Assembly (NCBI GenBank): GCA_025350695.1
Contig: JANXXI010000338.1
Coordinates: forward strand, 62,001 to 126,000
DNA length: 64,000 nucleotides
From: Acidobacteriota bacterium
GTDB lineage: Bacteria; Acidobacteriota; Terriglobia; Bryobacterales; Bryobacteraceae
Reading direction: 5' to 3'
The position numbers and the translations under genes were made by a program. Below the pieces are notes generated by a model. It saw only the letters and a list, made by a program, of their open reading frames with translations, was not told where the DNA came from and did not search any database. Position 1 is the first letter of the stretch. Each line of letters opens with the position of its first letter. This document shows positions 58,642 to 64,000 of this stretch, piece after piece.

Positions 58642-61089
58642 TTACTCTATCCAAAGATCGACGCTTTCCGAAGTAGCTTCGTTTACTCTGACAGTTAGCG
58701 GCTGTTTGCCTCCCGCTAGATATCCGGCCGGAACTCGAAACAACGTGGTGGTAACCCCGGTGCTTGTTAAAGAGTCGGTGGAGAGCACCAATTCCCGCCC
58801 ACCTAGCGAAAGGGAAAGGCTTGTGTACTTGCCAAGTCCGGAAGCAAATACCGTGATCAAGCTGGCACGCGCCGCTGGATTGTCTGGACCGTTCACTCGT
58901 CCGTCGCCGTTTACCGCCGCGGTGAATAAGGCCGGCGCCGATGCGGCTACCTCGACTTGGCGTTTCGTCACTTGGCCGCTATCGTGAAGCTCGAAGTTGA
59001 CAGTTGGTTTTGGCATCACCTCGTCCGGCACAACCGCATTGACCTGATTCGCCGATTGATAAACTACCGCTGCCTGCAAACCGTCGAACCATAGGGTGGG
59101 AGACTTAAGGGGTTCAACGGAATAGATTGTGATCAATTCTCCAGGCGCAAGCGTGCCTTCGCGATTGGACGCGGCTTTGAAGATTACTAGGGGTGCGGCG
59201 GCAATGTCGGACACTTGGCCACCCGAGAGTTTCCGAATATGATGATTGGCCGTGTCGGCCACTAGCAAACCGCCATTGGCTGATGACCATAGCGATGTGG
59301 GATTATTCAATTGCGCTGACCGTGCGGGCCCCCCATCCCCATCAAAGCCGGGCGCGCCAGTCCCGGCGATCACACTGAACCCGTCCACGGCAATTCGTAC
59401 GATGCGATGCTTGCCTGGTTCGGTAACGGTGATCGACCCATCCTTGTTCGCAACCAGGCCACGCGGGTTCTCCGCGGCCGCCGCCACGTTCAAGCGGCCA
59501 TTCGATTCCAGTTTCATCACGCGGTCGCCACCAGATTCAGCAATCAGCAGAGCTCCGTTTGAATCGAAGGTGATTGCTTGAGGCAAAGCCAAACCTGCGG
59601 CCTCGGTGGAAATCTGCCCCAATGAGTTTATCTTGCGAACCGCCCCGTTGCCGGCATCGGCAATGAATAGCTCGGCTTTGGCATTGAGCGCCAATGCGGA
59701 CGGTTCATGCAATCGCGAAGTTGTGGCAGCGCCTCCGTCACCTCGATACCCGGAGTTACCGTCGCCGGCTATGGTGCTGATAAATCCCGAGGGGTTGATC
59801 TTCCTGACTGTATGGTTGCCGGCTTCGGCAACATATACGTAACCAAACCTATCGGCCACGACGGCGCGCGGCCTATTCATTCTTGCTTCCGTGGCGAGAC
59901 CCCCATCGCCGGAATAGCCCGGCATGCCAAACCCGGCAAAGGTGGTTATCACCCCTTGTGGAGAAATGCGCCGCACCCTGTGATTGCGCTCGTCGGCGAT
60001 GTAAATGTTACCGGAAGCATCCTCGGCGATACCGGAGGGTTCAAACAAGTGCGCGTTCGTTGCTGCTCCTTCATCGCCACTGAATCCGTAGCCACCATTG
60101 CCGGCGAAGAAGCTGACTGCACGGTTATTTTTGGCATCGGCCACGGCAACCATGCGCACCAGGCCGCCGGAGGCGACATAAAGGCTGTTCTTTGAATCGA
60201 CGCCCAGGGAACGTCCGCTCACGGGGATAAAAATAACATCTCCGTTGAGGGAGCGCACAAGGGTGCTCGCACGGTCATCGGCGACATAAAAATTCCCTAG
60301 TCCGTCAAAGGCAATATCAGTTGGGGAGTAGAGGGGCGTGGGCCGGTTTGGGGAATGCGCATAGGTGCTCACGGTATTGGCGAAGAGGCGACGGATCAGA
60401 TTATTCCCACTGTCGGCAACCAGGATTCCACCTCGCGGATCAAAAGCCATTCCGGCTGGCGAACGAAGAGGGGCTGAGGCTATAGTCTGAATAGTTCCCT
60501 GGCGGTCGACGTAGTAGATCCTGTTGGCGTCGAAGTCTGAAAAATAGAAGCCCCCAAGGTTGTCGGCCAGAACATTTCGGGGGGCAAGGAGATTGACGAG
60601 CGTTGCCGGGCCGCCGTCACCTGCTGGTCCGGTGGGAATAGATCCGCCACCAGCCACCGTGGTTATCGTTCCGTTGGCGGAAATTCGACGAATTCTTCTG
60701 TTCCCAATGTCTGCCACATAGAGGTTACCGGCAGCATCCGCGGAAAGGCCGTAGGGGGAGCGGAACTGCGCTTTTATGGCCGGGCCACCATCTCCTGAAA
60801 AACCCGGCGACCCGGTTCCCGCCAAGGTTTGTATGGCGCCGTCGGGCAGAACACAGCGAATCCGATGATCGCCAGCGTCGGCGATGTAAATTTTGCTGTT
60901 GTTTGATCCAAAGGCTAGTCCTTCTGCCTGAGCTAGGCTGGCGGATCGGGCAGATCCTGAACCGCCGACCAGGTTCGAACCGGCAATGGATTGAATTGAA
61001 TAGACTTGCTCAGCCAGTACCGCACCAATCAGAAGGCCCGAATAAGCAATCAGCCATTTTGAGAATCTAAAAATAGTAAGTTTCACCAT
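58642..61089 (-). CDS. secreted NHL-repeat propeller protein with Solibacter C-terminal domain
   Basis: 815 residues: signal peptide (about 1-26), then a long series of NHL-type repeats such as SKIYIADAGDHRIRCVLPDG, GNLYVADIGNRRIRRISANG and GYVYVAEAGNHTVRKINPSG, separated by segments like GDGGPA, over about 40-600. The last ~200 residues (LAPGELITIYSVEPLKSP, then ASAPALFTAAVNGDGRVNG and LITVFASGLG) match the C-terminal domain TIGR03437 named from Solibacter. The protein is exported and probably binds a partner or glycan; it has no catalytic motif. It starts 60 bases from the divergent matrixin gene and is probably co-transcribed with the CHAT protease gene. Confidence 0.88.
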   Translation of the reverse strand: MVKLTIFRFSKWLIAYSGLLIGAVLAEQVYSIQSIAGSNLVGGSGSARSASLAQAEGLAFGSNNSKIYIADAGDHRIRCVLPDGAIQTLAGTGSPGFSGDGGPAIKAQFRSPYGLSADAAGNLYVADIGNRRIRRISANGTITTVAGGGSIPTGPAGDGGPATLVNLLAPRNVLADNLGGFYFSDFDANRIYYVDRQGTIQTIASAPLRSPAGMAFDPRGGILVADSGNNLIRRLFANTVSTYAHSPNRPTPLYSPTDIAFDGLGNFYVADDRASTLVRSLNGDVIFIPVSGRSLGVDSKNSLYVASGGLVRMVAVADAKNNRAVSFFAGNGGYGFSGDEGAATNAHLFEPSGIAEDASGNIYIADERNHRVRRISPQGVITTFAGFGMPGYSGDGGLATEARMNRPRAVVADRFGYVYVAEAGNHTVRKINPSGFISTIAGDGNSGYRGDGGAATTSRLHEPSALALNAKAELFIADAGNGAVRKINSLGQISTEAAGLALPQAITFDSNGALLIAESGGDRVMKLESNGRLNVAAAAENPRGLVANKDGSITVTEPGKHRIVRIAVDGFSVIAGTGAPGFDGDGGPARSAQLNNPTSLWSSANGGLLVADTANHHIRKLSGGQVSDIAAAPLVIFKAASNREGTLAPGELITIYSVEPLKSPTLWFDGLQAAVVYQSANQVNAVVPDEVMPKPTVNFELHDSGQVTKRQVEVAASAPALFTAAVNGDGRVNGPDNPAARASLITVFASGLGKYTSLSLSLGGRELVLSTDSLTSTGVTTTLFRVPAGYLAGGKQPLTVRVNEATSESVDLWIE

Positions 61090-61149
61090 TAATAAGTAAG
61101 TGGATTTGTAACCGGAAAGGTCTCAGCTGTTTGGCGATAAGAACAGGGA

Positions 61150-63075
61150 ATGAAACAGTTTGTGGCTGGTTACTCGGTGGCCCGGGGCATTTCGCGCCTG
61201 AGCCTATGGTGCACGCTTGTTAGCGCGATGGCTTTGGCGCAGCCTGCCATACATTTGAAGAACAGAACGTTTACGGCGGGCCGGGATCCGCAGGCATTTC
61301 GAGGCTTGTCGGCAAAATCGAGAGGTGGGCAGGGCGGGCACTATATCGTGCAGTTCGATCAGCCTCCGCAACCGGATCAAGTAGAGTCGCTGAAGCAACG
61401 GGGTGCGGCGATTCTTGGATATGTCCCGGAAAATGCGTTGATGATCTCTACTCGTGGCCCGCTTTCCCTGGATGGACTCAACGCCCGCTGGGCCGGAAGG
61501 CTTGATAGAGAAGACAAAATTAGTCCGGCTTTATCTCTTTTAGGGTTGGCTTCCTCAGAGCTTGGTGAATTATCCACAGCTTCGTCCTCGGCATTTTTGA
61601 TTGAGTTTGGGGCAGACGTCAGCCAGGAGGAAATGGCGGCTCTGGCGAGGGAATACAATCTGGAACCCATGGGCAATCCTTATCTGCTCGATAACCATTT
61701 GCTTGTCTCGGGCTTATTGCCGGATGTGATACGCATGGCGGAATGGGATGAAGTGCTGTACATTTTTCCCGCAAGCGAAGATTTGGTCAAAGGCAACCCA
61801 GTGGTCGCATGCGCCGGCGCACTGACAGCGATGGGCGCTGTTGGACAATATGTGGCAAAAGTTAGTGAGGGCTGGGACGGTCCTGGGCGGGGAAGCGCGG
61901 AAGTGGGTTATGTATTTAGCCAGCTGACCAGCAAGTTAGGGGTTGATACACAGAAGGCGGAGATACTGCGGGCAATGAAGGAGTGGGAGCGAGTTGTGGG
62001 TGTCAAGTTTAACGCAGGGACCAATGCCAAGGCAGCAAAGACGGTGAACATTTTGTTTGCGACCGGCGACCACGCTGATGGGTATCCGTTTGATGGCAAG
62101 AATGGCACACTGGCGCACACGTTTTATCCGGCACCGCCGAATGATGAACCCATAGCCGGAGACATGCATTTTGACGATGCTGAAAACTGGCAGATTGGGG
62201 CGGACACAGATTTGTATAGTGTGGCCGTGCACGAATTGGGCCATGCGCTGGGACTGGGTCACTCCGATAAATCCGGCGCCGTGATGTATCCATACTATCG
62301 CCGGGCAACATCTTTGACCAGCGAGGACATCAGTGCGATTCTTCTGATCTATGCAGATCCGATTTCGGCGACACTCACTCCAACGACCCCTCCCTCAACG
62401 CCTACGCCAACGCCAACGCCGGTTCCTACTCCAACACCAAAACTGCCCACAACGTTGCCGGCTGCTCCACCATCTCCGTTCAGTTTATCGTTGAGCACGC
62501 CGTTGACAGATACCACCCAAGGGGCGCTTTCGATTTGGGGGGCGCTGAATGCGGGCACAGGGCCCTGGCGAATGAACTGGTACATAAGCGGTGGCCTGAA
62601 TGGAAGTGTTGTCGTAAACGGAACTGGCGCATCGACGAGTTGGAACATTAACAGCATTCCACTGGCAATAGGCGTCAACAACGTGGTTGTTCTGGCGGCG
62701 GATTCGGCACAGCGGTATGCGACGGCCAGCTTTTCCGTCACGCGGAAGGCGGGAAGTAACCCCGGATCAACGGCTCCAGCAACACCCACTGCGGCGTCGA
62801 GCGCGCCACCGGCTCTGGCCATCACCACGCCTTCTAGTTCCAATACACAAGTGACTCAAGCGGCTGCCACGGTGAAGGGCACGGCTAAGAGCGATATTGC
62901 CTTGGCGGAAGTCAGCTGGAGCACGAATGCCGGCAACACAGGGGTCTGCACCGGTACAACGGATTGGACCTGCCAGGATGTCCCGATGCTGGTTGGGACA
63001 AACACAGTTACGATTCGCGTGAAAGATGCGATGGGCGCGACAAGTTGGAAAGCAGTTACGATTACGCGCCGCTAG
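61150..63075 (+). CDS. secreted matrixin-type zinc metalloprotease
   Basis: 641 residues: signal segment (about 16-31), a propeptide-like domain (about 55-200: HYIVQFDQPPQPDQVESLKQ, then AILGYVPENALMIS) resembling the fervidolysin/subtilisin-type prodomain, then a matrixin catalytic domain (about 230-410) with the zinc motif HELGHALGLGH at 361-371 and Met-turn VMYPYY at 378-383. A Thr/Pro-rich linker (about 415-440, TPTPTPTPVPTPTP) joins two Ig-like domains (about 445-540 and 555-641). The layout is that of an exported, self-activating protease. It diverges from the NHL/CHAT pair with 60 bases between starts. Confidence 0.9.
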   Translation: MKQFVAGYSVARGISRLSLWCTLVSAMALAQPAIHLKNRTFTAGRDPQAFRGLSAKSRGGQGGHYIVQFDQPPQPDQVESLKQRGAAILGYVPENALMISTRGPLSLDGLNARWAGRLDREDKISPALSLLGLASSELGELSTASSSAFLIEFGADVSQEEMAALAREYNLEPMGNPYLLDNHLLVSGLLPDVIRMAEWDEVLYIFPASEDLVKGNPVVACAGALTAMGAVGQYVAKVSEGWDGPGRGSAEVGYVFSQLTSKLGVDTQKAEILRAMKEWERVVGVKFNAGTNAKAAKTVNILFATGDHADGYPFDGKNGTLAHTFYPAPPNDEPIAGDMHFDDAENWQIGADTDLYSVAVHELGHALGLGHSDKSGAVMYPYYRRATSLTSEDISAILLIYADPISATLTPTTPPSTPTPTPTPVPTPTPKLPTTLPAAPPSPFSLSLSTPLTDTTQGALSIWGALNAGTGPWRMNWYISGGLNGSVVVNGTGASTSWNINSIPLAIGVNNVVVLAADSAQRYATASFSVTRKAGSNPGSTAPATPTAASSAPPALAITTPSSSNTQVTQAAATVKGTAKSDIALAEVSWSTNAGNTGVCTGTTDWTCQDVPMLVGTNTVTIRVKDAMGATSWKAVTITRR

Positions 63076-63148
63076 GCCTTCGACCGGGAGGAATCCGACC
63101 GGAATATCGAGCATATCTCTGATGAAAGCTCAGGCTCGAAAATAGTGC

Positions 63149-63195
63149 TTGACAAACTTGAGCGTTCGCTCAACAATACTTGAGTGACCGCTCAA
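63149..63195 (+). promoter_or_regulatory. TetR gene promoter with two operator-like palindromes
   Basis: A -35-like TTGACA lies at 63149-63154. Then come two 16-bp palindromes spaced 22 bases start to start: TTGAGCG-TT-CGCTCAA at 63158-63173 (perfect arms) and TTGAGTG-AC-CGCTCAA at 63180-63195 (one mismatch). The second covers the GTG start codon at 63184. The first lies where RNA polymerase would bind, so the TetR protein probably represses its own gene. A weak -10 (AATACT, 63175-63180, long spacer) would make the message nearly leaderless. Confidence 0.75.
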
Positions 63196-63849
63196 GCGCC
63201 ATCTTCTCCCGAACCGGAAACTAAGGAACGCATCCTCCGTACCGCTTTTCAACTGTTCCACGAACAGGGCTTTCACGCAACTGGCGTCGCTACCATCGTC
63301 CGGGAGGCGGGGATCAATCCGGGGAGCCTCTACCACTTCTTTCCAGGCAAAGATCAGCTACTGCTGCAGGTGCTGGAATTCGCCACCCACTACCTAGGCC
63401 CCGCAGTTATGGAGCCTGTGGAGCAACTAACCGCCGATCCAATTAATCGTGTCTTCGCGCTGCTCGACCAATACCGCGAAGGCATGTTGCAGCATGGTTG
63501 CCGGATGGGCTGCCCAATTGGGAATCTTGCGCTTGAGGTTAGTGATGGCAATCCTGATGCGCGGCTGCTGATTCATCGGAATTTTGAAAATTGGGCCGCT
63601 CGCGTGGAAAGTTGGTTGGTTGAGGCGGGGGACCGGTTGCCGAATGATTTGGATCGAGGCCGGTTGGCGCACTTCGTATTGACGGTCATGGAAGGCGGAC
63701 TGATGCAGGCCCGGGCGGCCAACGATCTTGGGGTGTTTGACCAATCGGTTGGAGTCCTCCGCGATCATTTCGATTTGCTTGAAAGGCGCGCCCAGAAACT
63801 TAAGAAACAGCAGAAGAGTGGCAAGAAAGCCAAGGAGAAAGTTCGATGA
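63184..63849 (+). CDS. TetR-family transcriptional repressor
   Basis: 221 residues, GTG start. The N-terminal TetR helix-turn-helix (about 12-60) has ILRTAFQLFHEQGFHATGVA, VREAGINPGSLYHFFPGKDQ and the following helix. The ligand domain includes CRMGCPIGNLALEVSDGNP, a pattern seen in the LmrA/YxaF-like branch. The tail (residues 200-221) is lysine-rich. Its promoter carries two palindromes (63158-63195) that are probable operators. The stop overlaps the next gene by four bases (ATGA), so it controls or is co-expressed with an SRPBCC protein. Confidence 0.92.
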   Translation: MTAQAPSSPEPETKERILRTAFQLFHEQGFHATGVATIVREAGINPGSLYHFFPGKDQLLLQVLEFATHYLGPAVMEPVEQLTADPINRVFALLDQYREGMLQHGCRMGCPIGNLALEVSDGNPDARLLIHRNFENWAARVESWLVEAGDRLPNDLDRGRLAHFVLTVMEGGLMQARAANDLGVFDQSVGVLRDHFDLLERRAQKLKKQQKSGKKAKEKVR

Positions 63850-64000
63850 AACGCACACTGGTTTTACAGGTAATGTTCGTGGCTGGAGCGCTGGCGCAAT
63901 TTCCGCGGAACGACGCGCCAAGCTTCGTGAACGAAGCGGACATAAACGCGCCTCTTCGGGCGGTGTGGAATATCTGGAGCACTGGCGATGGGTATAAGGC
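63846..64000 (+). CDS. SRPBCC/START-like protein, N-terminal part (3' end outside window)
   Basis: The ATG at 63846 overlaps the TetR stop by four bases; the frame is open to the window edge (51 residues seen). It begins with a short hydrophobic stretch (TLVLQVMFVAGALAQ), probably a signal peptide. FVNEADINAPLRAVWNIWST and the GDGYK after it match the start of SRPBCC-fold proteins (AHSA1/polyketide-cyclase type, usual pattern INAPVxxVWxxWTTxxG). Ligand and function cannot be told from this fragment. Confidence 0.6.
   Translation, partial: MKRTLVLQVMFVAGALAQFPRNDAPSFVNEADINAPLRAVWNIWSTGDGYK

Noticed and set aside
62390-62460. Tandem repeat array
   Set aside because: It encodes the Thr/Pro linker of the matrixin; repeats are codon-level low complexity, not a CRISPR or satellite array.

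Overview
The window looks like chromosomal DNA of an acidobacterium of the Solibacter/Bryobacter type (Terriglobia, Bryobacteraceae). This is inferred from gene content: three very large TonB-dependent receptors of the carboxypeptidase-regulatory/CarboxypepD type (one cut by the left edge), an NHL-repeat protein ending in what looks like the 'Solibacter C-terminal' domain (TIGR03437), two PEP-CTERM proteins, a propeller-type two-component sensor and many exported repeat proteins. No tRNA, rRNA, CRISPR array, insertion sequence or phage gene was seen. Base composition is moderately GC-rich throughout, with one AT-richer intergenic stretch near 44.1-44.35 kb.

Layout. 0-11.3 kb: end of a TonB-dependent receptor, then mostly single housekeeping genes (pantothenate kinase coaA, Tat-exported TIM-barrel protein, FlK-like thioesterase, comM-like ATPase, a PGPGW/TerC pair, an NhaR-like regulator, an exported protein and a class 3 lipase). 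11.25-19.07 kb: a tightly packed seven-gene minus-strand operon for purine degradation (xdhA-xdhB-guaD-uraD-uricase-uraH-allC), with starts and stops overlapping or abutting. It runs from guanine and hypoxanthine/xanthine through urate to allantoin and then allantoate hydrolysis, but no allantoinase and no XdhC maturation factor lies in the window. 19.2-25.4 kb: DUF421 protein, a TPM/nucleotidyltransferase-like/LemA cluster, an aldehyde dehydrogenase plus FAH-family dehydratase pair (Weimberg-type sugar-acid oxidation), and a CHRD PEP-CTERM protein. 25.7-30.9 kb: a 1404-residue propeller histidine kinase overlapping its NarL-type regulator, followed by a frameshifted receiver-domain remnant.

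31-41.6 kb: a minus-strand group of receptor, divergent lipoxygenase-family protein, exported cupin and second receptor, with an orphan HicB-like gene on the plus strand whose reading frame runs on antisense to the receptor gene. 41.9-43.8 kb: ammonium transporter plus a short, atypical PII protein. 43.9-47.9 kb: a possible 43-residue basic protein, an AT-rich leader with a palindrome, a secreted Asp-box (BNR) propeller protein and a PEP-CTERM protein, closed by a strong terminator. 48-51 kb: BLUF photoreceptor, exported esterase preceded by a perfect 14-bp inverted repeat, DUF309 protein and two unknown proteins. 51-53.1 kb: an orphan decaheme OmcA/MtrC-family cytochrome.

53.9-63.1 kb is an envelope/secretion-oriented block: an ECF sigma factor translationally overlapping its zinc-finger anti-sigma factor, an exported cohesin/TIG-like protein, an exported TPR-CHAT (caspase-like) protease co-directional with the NHL/TIGR03437 protein, and a divergent matrixin-type metalloprotease. 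The right edge holds a TetR regulator whose promoter carries two 16-bp operator-like palindromes, overlapping the start of an SRPBCC-type protein that runs off the window. The most unusual items are the lipoxygenase relative with altered metal-ligand positions, the PII protein lacking several canonical nucleotide-contact residues, and the exported CHAT/NHL/matrixin group.
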